Assembly (NCBI RefSeq): GCF_026210795.1
Contig: NC_089449.1
Span: 62,001 to 126,000 of the forward strand
From: Rhizophagus irregularis
Taxonomy: Eukaryota > Glomeromycota > Glomeromycetes > Glomerales > Glomeraceae
Length of the DNA stretch: 64,000 nucleotides
Direction of reading: 5' to 3'
The translations under genes were made by a program, and so were the position numbers. Under the pieces are notes generated by a model. That model was not told the DNA's origin. It did not search any database and was given only the letters and a program-made list of their open reading frames with translations. Below are positions 1 through 10,366 of this stretch, piece after piece; the first letter of the stretch is position 1, and each line of letters opens with the position of its first letter.

Positions 1-388
1 CAAATGACCGATGTACATTTGATGAACATTTTTCCTGTGACTTCCTGATGATCTTTTATATGATATTTTTATTATACTTTTATAAACATTTATAGCTACT
101 AAGACTATATAAATTTTTATTTTACTTTATATTTTATTAAAATATACTTACTTTTTAATAATATATGTTGAAAATTTCATATATATGAGAAATGGGTTTT
201 TTATTAGTGAAATGGATTTTTTTACATCTCTTTTACATTTAATGATTTAAGTTTCGCAAATGTAAATTTTTGTTCAACTTATTATTTAGTCAAGTGATTA
301 TCAATCAGATGATTTTTTGGTATTACAAAACAATTTTGAGTAATGAAAATTGTGAAAATCAATTCAATAACTCTTTTTAATGCAGAGT
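1..388. other. AT-rich sequence, no gene recognised
   Basis: No convincing open frame or repeat was seen. The last bases before 389 probably lie at the edge of the exon of the MULE-type pseudogene that resumes at 2050, because reading across the target duplication (389-406) joins in frame to the downstream coding remnant. Confidence 0.4.
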
Positions 389-406
389 AGACAAATCAGC
401 CCATAT

Positions 407-2031
407 ATATAGGGTTAATCACCCTATCTTAGTAGTTGGTTACTAAGACCCTAATTAAACCTGAGTATGGTGAGGTCGCAGGTTTGATTCCCATAATCAC
501 GGAAATAAAAAGAATTTTACTGCGAACGCTACTACCAATAGTGTGAAGATACAGGGATTAGGTAGTTGGACTGCACCATGGTAAATTAGTGTGTACGGTC
601 AGGCTGCACATTTCAACAAAGGGTCATGGTGTCCTTCTAACGTTCCCTATGAGGTCATTGGGATGTTCAGAGTCCTGTCCGTAAGGTCGCTGCTTGTATA
701 CCTTGGTGGTAATTTCCTATCCAGGTGGTCACTCAAATGATACTTGGAGTCAATGTACTAGATGGTTATTATAGATGGTAAAATCCTGGGTGCAATGACT
801 TTGTGGTAGTTTACCTTCTAATAGGTTTAGGCCAACTAGAATATTCCTGAACAGACAGGTGTACTAGGTGAGGTATGGGGTTCAACTCCCCACTAGACGG
901 GTACCAGGTGGCAGCTTGGATGGTAAGGCATCACTGGAAATAATCCCAAATAAGCGAGTCTATACTATCTCATGTTCTCTCTGTCTCAGTGGTCACTACT
1001 ATACCTTTAGGGGATTTACAACTGTACCTTGGGGCTAAGGAATCGTGGGGCTGTAGTGGCCTTGAATGAGCCTTAATTCAGTTCTGAAGTGTGAATGTTG
1101 GTACGGAAGGGTTTCTAGATGATTGCCATTACACCTGCACTGAAAGTTCTCCATTACTAAGACTGCCAGGGTGGCATATAAATTCAAGCTTGTCTTACCT
1201 CTAGGGGGTTATGACTAGCCAGTTAGTATTCCGTTGATGGATAAGGACTATTCTGAGGTCAAACTAAAATGGCAGTTGTAGTGATATTTGGTCAGGTTGC
1301 ACATACCAGTTAGTTGGTATAGCATGGCGGACATGCTTATATCACCTTGCCGATCATTTGCCGATCACATAATTCCAATTTTAAAATTTATTGCAAAAGC
1401 TACAAATATTTTCAAAATAATGTGGCAAAAAATTATGGAAATATAAGCTAAGCATTGAATTATTATATAATTTTAATTATATAATTATTGGCATAATTTT
1501 TTAATATTTTTATAACACATTATTTATATGTGATCATTCATAATTTTTGCCGATCATCAGACAAAATTTGATGTGCGGAGATGAATATGCATGGGCGAAA
1601 TTCAAAACTTTGCACAAATATTCTTTATATTATGTAGAATCTATAAAAAAATAATGCAGTGATCTGATTCATAATGCAGGTGTTTTATTAGTAACATATT
1701 TAGTGAATAATTTCGTAAAATGAATGAATATATACCAAATAATAATAAAAGCTAAAAAGTTTCTAATGAAATTTAATATACAATAAATTAGAACTAAATT
1801 TAAGTTATTTGTGAAATTTGAGCATATATTATTATGTAAATTTTTTTAGCAACGGTATTATATTATGTGATAATTGAATAAATGATCAGCAAATGATCGA
1901 CAAATGATCAGTGATAAAATAGGGATGTCCGCTATGCTAGTTGGTATACGTTAGTCAACTAATTGTATTTATGGACTACCATGCTATAAATAGGTTCTTA
2001 AATGTGAACCTTTACCTTAAGTCAAATAATA
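407..2031 (+). repeat. tRNA-related retroposon-like (SINE-like) insertion with 18-bp target duplication
   Basis: The segment is flanked by an identical 18-bp direct repeat (389-406 and 2032-2049, beginning AGACAAATCAGC). It is visibly richer in G and C than its surroundings. Near its left end lie a pol III A-box-like string (428-439, CTTAGTAGTTGG) and a B-box-like string (481-491, GGTTTGATTCC), about 53 bp apart, as in tRNA-derived SINEs. A second B-box-like hairpin (about 876-893, core GGTTCAACTCC) lies inside. There is no open reading frame. A long, variable-length target duplication is typical of LINE-driven retroposition. About 1 kb after removing the nested MITE is long for a SINE, so it could be a composite of several units. 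Confidence 0.55.
1321..1938. mobile_element. MULE-type MITE (618 bp) with 9-bp target duplication
   Basis: The ends are inverted repeats: AGCATGGCGGACAT on the left against the complement of ATGTCCGCTATGCT on the right, with further GATCATTTGCCGATCA-like subterminal repeats on both sides. It is flanked by the 9-bp direct repeat AGTTGGTAT (1312-1320 and 1939-1947). Nine-bp duplications are typical of Mutator-like elements. The interior is AT-rich and non-coding, so the element is non-autonomous. It lies inside the SINE-like repeat and is therefore younger than it. Confidence 0.7.
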
Positions 2032-2588
2032 AGACAAATCAGCCCATATGGGTTCTATAAATTTTAAGCAGTTTGTTCGTGATTTTTGGTGTATACATAA
2101 TTCTTTATGTGAAAATATTTTTGAGCAAAGATTTCAAGCTTTATTGAAAAATTATCTTACTGTTAATGAATATTTGAATAATCCAATTTACTCAACATAT
2201 CATTCTTAGGCATGTGCATTCATAAGTTGAAAATTTACAGCTGATATGCAATCAATACAATGAGTTGAATTAATTAATGCAATTATTCATAAAGCTATTT
2301 CTTCTAGTTCTACTATGGCTGATGTAGTTGAAGCCTTTGATTCTAGAATGCAGAAAAAAGAAATGAATAAAGACTTTTTAGCATAAAAATATAAATTAAC
2401 AATATATCATCAATCATTTGTTATTGATAGTTTCTTTATTAGTATTATAATAGAACCATACAGAAATATTTTTCATCACGAATTGTCAATGAAATACAAA
2501 AACAAATGTGTGAATCAGTACTATATAGATGTGAAAAACAATCCATTGAAGATTTGAAGATATTTTTGAATTCATTGAAAACCAATTG

Positions 2589-2725
2589 GTAAGTATAAAC
2601 AGGAATTAGGGTTAGTTTAGGATTAGAGTTAGGATTAGTTAGAATTAGTTAGGGTTAGGATTAGAGTTAAGATTGTTAATTAGATTTAGAATTGAAAATA
2701 TTAATTTCAATTGTTTTATTTTTAG
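2589..2725 (+). other. Intron relic rich in telomere-like TTAGGG/TTAGGA repeats
   Basis: The segment starts GTAAGT and ends TTTTTAG between two coding remnants of the MULE-type pseudogene. It contains many variants of TTAGGG, TTAGGA and TTAGAG in tandem (about 2605-2690). Confidence 0.5.
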
Positions 2726-3743
2726 GATTAAACTGCTTATGAACGATAATGATCAAGGTGAAGATACTGTAAATGTTGGTCATTCTGAATGTTATTTGAA
2801 AGAAGTTGAAAATGTTGAAGATTATTATGACTATCGGCAGACATATTTGAAGTCATTATTAAATTCAGTGTCAAAAGAATTAATAAAAGAAGTATGGAAA
2901 ATTGTTTCTTATATATTTTTAACTTTATATCAACATATTGTCATTCTTAATGATGAAACTCATTTGTGCACATGCTTATTATTAGTATTTCATGGAATTG
3001 TGTGTCGTCATTACTTCAAATTGATGATTGAAAATTCAGCTGCTTTATTTCATTTAATGTTAATACCAATGAAATGGCTTCAAGATGATTATTGGAACTG
3101 TATAGATTCTATTTCCAATGAACCATTTATTGGAGTGTCTTCAAAAACTTCAAACCAATTAGATTATTATCAACCAGCTGATTTTATTCTTAAACATCAT
3201 GACAACATTCAGGAAATTTAGGTTCGACATTATATGCAAAAAAAAATTGAATATGGTCAGCTTATAGGACATTTTAAGTAAGCTTTAAATTATTCATTAG
3301 ATGATAATGATCAAAATAATCTGGATGATATTCTTTTAGCATATATTTCTAAAAAGGAAGCAAAATTGAATGCCAAAGCACAATCTGAATTAGAAGGAAG
3401 AAATATTCTTAATGAAAATATAAATTTAAGTAATGAAATGAAATTATCTGATGGACAAGTTTATGATATAAATAATATTAAAGATCCAATAAAACGTCAA
3501 GGTAAAGGTAGACCCGCTGGTAAAAGATTTAAAGCTTATGATGAGGGAAAAAACAAAGCAAATAGTAGTAAGAATCAAAAAGAAAATGTATATGAAATAG
3601 ATATTGAAAACATGAATGATAATAGTAATAACAGTCACTGGACATTTCCAGCGCAGCGCCAATCACTAATTAAAAATTTTGTACTACATAAATTAGCCTA
3701 TCTTCATTTAGTTCAAACGGGACAAAGATTTAACAAAATATAA

Positions 3744-4198
3744 CTTTTTTTATAATACATTAAAAGTATCATATATGAACTTTCAAATGACATTAATTTT
3801 ATCAAAATACTTCACTTCCTTAAATATTTCACTATATAAGGTTTTTCTATGACTTGTTGACCTTTAAACTGAGATCCTTCTGCCAATATTAGTTCTTTCA
3901 AAAAGATTTTTATGTGACGAACCAACTATTAGTATAGTTTTATTGTTGTAAAATTTGGTTGAAAGTTTATATGTGCGTTATTGATAAATAGCCGAGAAGG
4001 TAAATTTCTTATTATACAGTAAGCGTCAGAATCAAAAAATGTTTAGTTTACAGATACTTCTAAACTTCACATTCAACTTTTTTATATAATTTTATTAAAA
4101 AAATATCAATAATTTAAATAAATTTCTAATTACATGTTTCAGAATAATATTCACTAATTAACAACTTTTTTCTATTATCCATTTCCACATCAGATTTA
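3744..4198. other. AT-rich decayed interior of the MULE-type element
   Basis: No open frame worth calling. By position it lies between the SWIM part and the zinc-knuckle remnant of the pseudogene, so it is probably eroded coding or intron sequence. Confidence 0.35.
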
Positions 4199-4200
4199 TA

Positions 4201-4373
4201 CAATTCACCCTCACTATAGTAAATCCTATGGGCTGGAGATTAAAATTCATTATAGTGAAAAATTCACTATACTGAGGGTCAATTTATTATATATAAAAAA
4301 AATCTGTACCTGAACTTTTCTTCATTATAGCGTTATTCACTATATAAAAATTCACTATGGAAAGGGTGAACTA
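4201..4373. mobile_element. Small mariner/pogo-like MITE
   Basis: A left end reading TTCACCCTCACTATAGT is answered at the right end by the complement of CTATGGAAAGGGTGAA. TA dinucleotides flank both sides (4199-4200 and about 4372-4375). Internal CACTATA/TATAGTG repeats make additional stems. It is about 170 bp with no coding capacity. It sits in the 3' part of the MULE-type pseudogene. The exact right boundary is uncertain by 2-3 bp. Confidence 0.5.
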
Positions 4374-5009
4374 TATGACAGCCATCAATTAAAATAATAT
4401 TAATTTCATTTAAAAATGAGATCTTAAATAGAAGTAGTATAATTTTGAAGGCTAAATTGGCTTTTATAGTTTGAAAAATATTCTATATGTTTGTAATTTT
4501 GTAGTATTTTAACGAAAAAATAGCTAACTTTAAGTAGAGATTCTTCTAACTTGTTATTAATAAACAACTCTTAGAAAATTATATCGACATGTCAGTTAAA
4601 ACTTAGAGAGTAAGAAAAAAAATTTTTTACACATATTTATTGAATAAAAATTAAAGTTCACATGTGACGAAAAAACCAGAATTTTGAATATTTACTAATA
4701 AATCATAGTAAAAAAAGTGATCAACAATCTGCATATTTAATTAGTAAATCCATTTGACATCCCTGTTTCTGGAAATGTCCAGTGACTGATAATATAAGTA
4801 GGCGTAGATGTGGTTTATGTCATAAAACTAGACATTATACTCCTAAATATCCTAATAAAAAAAGTAGTTAAAGGGTAAAAAAAATGTATAAATCTTTAAT
4901 ATCTTTTTCATTTTATTTGGTTATAATATATAGTAATATAATATGTAATAAAATATAATAAATGCAATGTAAATAATAATATAACAACATATCACGTGAT
5001 ATACACTAG

Positions 5010-5299
5010 TCAAAAACCAATATATCAGGTAGCAGATATGTATCAGTTATGTACCTGATATGTGTAGTATTAATGCAGAAAATGGGGTACCTGATATGTG
5101 TAAAATATATGTAAATATATATATCGTCTACATATTGGTACCTGATATGTATATGATATGTAAATGATATGTAGACGATATATATATTTACATATATCTT
5201 ACATATATCGGGTACCCAATTTTCTGCATTAATACTACACAATACACATATCGGGTATATATCTAATACATATCTGCTACCCGATATATTGGTTTTTGA
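5010..5299. repeat. 290-bp foldback (near-perfect palindrome)
   Basis: The left arm begins TCAAAAACCAATATATC and the right arm ends with its complement GATATATTGGTTTTTGA. Similarity continues inward to a centre near 5154, with shared blocks such as GTAGTATTAATGCAGAAAA against its complement and ATATATCGTCTACAT against ATGTAGACGATATAT. It would form a long hairpin. Protein-looking frames within it are artefacts of the palindrome. A foldback MITE is the likely identity, but no target duplication is evident. Confidence 0.75.
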
Positions 5300-8200
5300 T
5301 CAGCTTATTTTTATATCTTTCTTTTTATTTTTGTAAATTGTAAAAGTTCGAATAATTTTAATAAAGATAAAGGCTACTATGCCACGTTTGCCTAGTTTTT
5401 GATCAGCAGTGATAATAAGTGTGATAAATAATTTTTTTCGCACATGCGATAAATAAATTTTTTCTTTTATAATTTTACATTATAATTTTTGTAATAATCA
5501 ATAAAAGTTATTTTAATTTACTTAAAAAATTTTTAAAAATATTTTTTTTGATAAATTTTACAGTAAATTTTAAAAATAAAAATTCTGCATTACAAAAAAT
5601 ATGAATAAATTCATAAATATCTATTTAATTATAATAAAATTTTATATATAAATAAATTCAAATCTACTAAACAACTTTACTGAAGAAGATTTTTATGCTT
5701 TGAAATCACAGAATAGATATACAAAAATATTTATAAAAAATATTTATAGTTGTGATATTACAAAAAAATAATAATAGCTTTATCCATGCATTATTTCAAA
5801 AATTTTTGTTTTTTTTAGTTTTTTTTTTATATACATATTTTATAAAAAAATTATATATATATATATATGTTATAAAATAAGTTGCTTAACAGTGTAAAAA
5901 ATTTATGGGTTAGATAAAAGTTTGCTTAGCAGACATAAAAAATATTTGCTTATTGATCTTAATAAATTTTGAATTTTTTATCTTGATTTATATATATTAT
6001 TCAGAATTTTTTTACCATACAAATTATAATTGATTAGTTTAATTAACTAATCCTTTATCTTAATTAGTATATTGGTTGATTTTTATTTCACTATTAGACA
6101 AAAATATGATAATTTATATAATTGATCAGCAAAATTTGCTTAATGTTAAGGATTAAAAGTTTTGTTTAAATGTATAGATAAAAATATTATGATTATATTT
6201 GGTAATGTATATGTAAATAAAATAATATAGTTAATATAATATTATATTTAGTATAATATTTATGTAATATATTATATTTAAACAAATTTTATTATTATAT
6301 ATATTAAAATAATTATATTAAGAGAAAAAAACAATTATTGTATAATGCTTAATAATTATTATTTTGTAATAGTTTATTATATTATTATTATAATTTAAAA
6401 AACTGTCAATATTTGTATTAATATGTATAATAACATATATTTAATAGTTACTCAGCATGAAGTATCAAGTAACTGTTATATTTGCAATAAGCATTATAAT
6501 TGATAGAATTTATTAAGTAAAGCTTAGCAAATTTCACTGATCATTCCAGTAAAAAGTTAATATTGATTTTTTGTATAAAAAAAATGTAAGTTACAAATTT
6601 AATAAATTTAATATGATTATGAGTATCCATTTGTACAGTATTTATAAACAATTTGTAGTAAACTTATAATGTTATATATAGAATTCAAAGTAAATTCATC
6701 ATAAACTTGCAATGTTTTTATGTAATAAAAATAAATTTGTATATTATTTTTACATATTTGATTCATTATTCATATACAAATTACTGTGTATATATTAAAT
6801 ACATTCTATTAAAATTTGTAAAAAATTTATAAGGATTGATGTCTTTATTTAATAATCTAAATTAGTAAAAAAAATTAAAAATAATATAAGGTAGAATGGA
6901 ATATAAAAAAAATTAAGTTAAAAAAAATGATAAATTATACAATATATGGATTTAAAGTAGCAGAATAAGATATGGTCTTATTACAATAAATTTTCTGCTT
7001 AAGAAATTTTTAATCATAAAATAAGCTATTAGGCCTCTTTCAAAATTGGATGATATTATGTATTTTATTATACTTGTCAAAAACTTATTATTGATCTATA
7101 GAATATCTTTAGTTTGCTGAGAATTTTTGGTTTGTCTTTAGCCACTTGGTTTAGAATTATAGTTTTTATAAATGTAAAAGTCAACTTCAAATTGTTTTTA
7201 TATATTACTGTGAATATATCTCCCATTTTTTAAATTATGGCACCCTTCGATATTTTTAAGTCAAGAAATGGTATTTGTATATTTCATTTGTATTTAAAAA
7301 AAAAATAAAAAGTGAAATATTAATAAAATGTTTTGTTAAAAAAAATTATTTCATCAAAATTTTACTAAAAGAATTAAATTTAAAAAAAAAATATAGTTCT
7401 GATTTTCATCTAGACCTGTTTAAAAAAAAAAAGATAGAATTTGAAATATCAATATACATTTTATCATAATAAATAAATTAAGATGAAAAAAAAACTTACT
7501 ATAATAGCATCTAAAGAGATTTGAAGAAATATCTATAAAAAAAAAAACTATTAATATTTGTTTGTTAATATTAAAGAAAAAATTTGAAAATTTATAAAAT
7601 ATCATGTTTAGATGACCAAAAAGCTGCCTAAAAAAGAAAAAGAAATAAGTAACTATCATTTTTAAAAGAAAATAATACGTTCACTAAAGTTTTTATCTAA
7701 AAAGCTGAAGAACTATTTAAAAGAAGAAAAATTAAAGTATTAGGAAATATTTCGTTAAATAAATATTTCATCAAAAAATAATTCAAAAAAAACTCTATTC
7801 TACCGAATTATTATGTATCTAAAGACTCAATCATTCAAAAAAAGATAAATCAAAATATTAATATACATTTTGTTGAAATATATAGCAGCATAGACACTGC
7901 ATAGACACTTCTAATTTTTTTAGAGAAATACTTAGATGAAGAAAGTAAATGAACTGTTAGAAAATATTTATTAAAACAAAAACAATTAGAAAAAAAAATT
8001 TAAATAACTTACTAAAATTTTATATCTAAAAAGACCGAAAGAACTATTTAAGAAAAAAAAATTGAAATGTTAGAAAAAATTTCATTAAAATAAATAAGGA
8101 AAAAAAAAATTTTCATGTTTCAAAATAATCAAAGAATAAAGTTGTCTAAAAAAAATTAAAAAAATAAATTATTAGAAATTGTTTGTAAAATAAAAATAAT

Positions 8201-8791
8201 TAAATAAGAAAAAAATAACAAACTTACCAAAATTTTATATTCAAGAAGATTGTAAAAAGCATTTAAAAAAAAAAAGAAAAAATTGTTAAAATAGATAATT
8301 AAAATTTAAAAAAAAAATTTCTAACCATATTTCCATATATTCAAATATTCAAAGTCTAAAAAAAAGTAAGAAAAACAACTATTAGAAATTGTTCATTAAA
8401 ATTAAACAATTAAAAAAAAGATGAACTTATTGGAAATTTGCATCTAAAAAGAAAAATATTTAAAGTTTCTTCAACAAAAAGTGCAAGAAAAGTGGGAGAA
8501 GAGAAAAAAAAAGAAGAAAATGTAAAAGTAAAGAAAAAAGGGAGAAAAAGAAAAGGAAAGAATAAGGAATAAATGAAGGAATATACAAAGAGAAGTGAAA
8601 AGGTGAACAAATTAAAGGAAAAGGAAAGAATGTAAAAAAAAAGCAAAAAAAAGTTTTTTTAAAAAAAAGTTTAAAAGTTGATTGAAGTCATTAAATTGCA
8701 AATTATATTATATATTGACATATACGTGATACATATTTTTATAACATAAAAATTTTATAACTGAAAATTATTGTAAAAGTAGTCTGAAGAT
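5300..8791. other. AT-rich gene-free tract with an A-rich strand (7275-8660)
   Basis: There is no gene. It holds a TA microsatellite (about 5850-5870) and a long stretch (7275-8660) whose plus strand is A-rich with scattered G. That stretch gives poly-Lys or poly-Phe shadow frames on the two strands. No inverted ends or target duplications were found. Confidence 0.6.
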
Positions 8792-9035
8792 TAAGGTTGC
8801 TTGTCTAAACCTTTTCAAAATCCTACGATTAGTTTCGTTAAAATTTTACTATAGATTTATTATAGTTTTGGCAGAGTTTTGGCAGTTTCGGCATTTATAA
8901 TAAGTTTCAGCAGTTTCGCCATTCTCTAAAGTTTTGCCAGTTTTTTAATATAACTTTAATATAGTTTCAGCAGAATTTCGCTTTTCGGCGAAACGCCATC
9001 TTGCCTAAACCCCTAGGTTTCGGCAAGCAACCTTA
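8792..9035 (+). mobile_element. hAT-type MITE, copy 1 (244 bp)
   Basis: It begins TAAGGTTGCTTG and ends CAAGCAACCTTA (perfect 12-bp inverted ends). It is flanked by the 8-bp direct repeat CTGAAGAT (8784-8791 and 9036-9043), the duplication length of hAT elements. The interior carries many GTTTCGGC/GTTTTGGC repeats and no ORF. The same element recurs at 28912-29155 (reverse) and 31382-31634 (same orientation). Confidence 0.85.
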
Positions 9036-9043
9036 CTGAAGAT

Positions 9044-10195
9044 CAATATAATTATTTTTCAACTATACTAGGGAACGGGAACCGTTGTAAGTCCGGAGCG
9101 AAAAACTAAAATTTGTGATTTCATTGGGTGATCACGTGGCGGACAGAGAAATTCACGTGATCGATTTTTTTTTCATAGTGCGTAGACATATATTGTCCTT
9201 CGCTTCGCTCTGGACAACAAAAGTTAACAAAAAGTAAAATAATAGTAAAAGCGAAAAATAATTAATTACAGTTTTATACTACAAATTAGTACAAATTTAT
9301 AAGTTTCATATGAATTTAAAAAATTAAAAAAATTGTACAAATTTTATTTAAATAAATATAATAAATAATAATTACAAATTTAAAATATAAAAATTGTATA
9401 ATTTCTGTTTATTAAATGTAATAAATCTTATAATAATTGTACATTTAAATTTTACAAAAAAATAAAATTTGATTCAACTATATGAATACTGAATGAAAAT
9501 AAGATAATAATTACAAAAACTAAACAAAAATTGTACAATTTCCATATGATGACTTTTTATTGGACATATTCTTATTGCAAATACATGTAAGGCATGACAG
9601 TGCTACAGTTATAAGGTCACATTATGCTAAGTAACTGTTTTATCAGGCTTATGTAATAAGTATTTTTTATATAACTTAGTAACTGGTTGTATTAACATAA
9701 ATTACCAATTAATAAATACCTGATAAATATATATTAATATTATAATTAAATAGATAATAGGTAAAATAAAATAAAACTAAATAATTAATATATCTGGCTA
9801 TCAGAAAATTACTTTCTTAGTTTTGCAATCTAATGGTATCTTATTTATACTTAAAGGTGATAAATTACTAGAATTAGAATAGCCATTTCTCTGGTATAAT
9901 TTTATAGATGCTTGGTGAACACTTTGCAGTAATAAATCTTTAATTTTAATTATAATTTTAATTTTTTTAATTTTTTATTAGTGATTAAATTTGTAACGAA
10001 CAAAACAAATATACAAAATTTTATAATAATAGCTGCAAATACCTGATTCTAAACTAACGAATACTAACCAACTAGTTTCTATATAAGTTTTAACCTGAAT
10101 TTGAGATCTACTATAGTAACATACACTTAAGATGTTCTATCAACCTTGCTCTAAAAACCTGATTCCTAGGATAAAATTAATTTTTTATTTCATCA
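9044..10195. other. Gene-free AT-rich stretch
   Basis: No coding frame is supported. A short hairpin-forming motif (about 9200-9220, TTGTCC...GGACAA around CTTCGCTTCGCTC) and CACGTG-containing sequence (9132-9165) resemble small dispersed repeats, but no element boundary could be fixed. Confidence 0.5.
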
Positions 10196-10366
10196 CCTTA
10201 ATATAAGGATGGTCATCAGTCCTACCAGTCCTACTCAGTCCTGGACCGGTCAGTCCCAGAACTTGTAGGACCAGATCTAGGAATGGGAAAATAATGGTTA
10301 ATTATAAATTTATTTAATTAACTGGTTAATTAACAGTCAATTAACAGTTAATTAACCTATAGTTAA

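Larger units (their letters stand above)
2050..4872 (+). pseudogene. MULE/FAR1-type transposase C-terminal half, decayed
   Basis: Translated pieces read like the C-terminal part of a Mutator-like (FAR1-related) transposase. First comes a segment around 2050-2580 with FERRF-like and TAGMQS/VESIN-like stretches (here FEQRF, TADMQS, VELIN) and in-frame stops at 2208, 2228 and 2383. An intron with GTAAGT follows (2589-2725). Next is an open stretch (2726-3221) carrying a SWIM zinc-finger pattern: CTC, then a spacer, then CRHYF (about 2965-3020). A basic GRPAGKR segment (about 3510) follows, and finally near 4800-4872 a CCHC knuckle remnant CGLCHKTRHY whose last Cys is lost. The 5' half including the DDE core is missing or lies outside the window. 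The repeat at 407-2031 splits its left part. It is not functional. Confidence 0.6.

Noticed and set aside
876-893. Functional tRNA gene
   Set aside because: A T-arm-like hairpin with B box is present, but no matching acceptor stem, D arm and anticodon arm could be built around it.
5006-5242. 78-codon minus-strand frame rich in Tyr/Ile
   Set aside because: Lies wholly inside the 290-bp palindrome; the repeated HIRY words reflect the repeat, not protein selection.
7275-8646. Open frames rich in Lys, Ile or Phe on both strands
   Set aside because: They come from an A-rich low-complexity tract; no domain, no plausible start context, both strands equally open.
9060-9240. Possible MITE around the CACGTG and CTTCGCTTCGCTC sequence
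   Set aside because: No paired ends or flanking duplication could be located, so it is mentioned only as a hairpin in the gene-free stretch.
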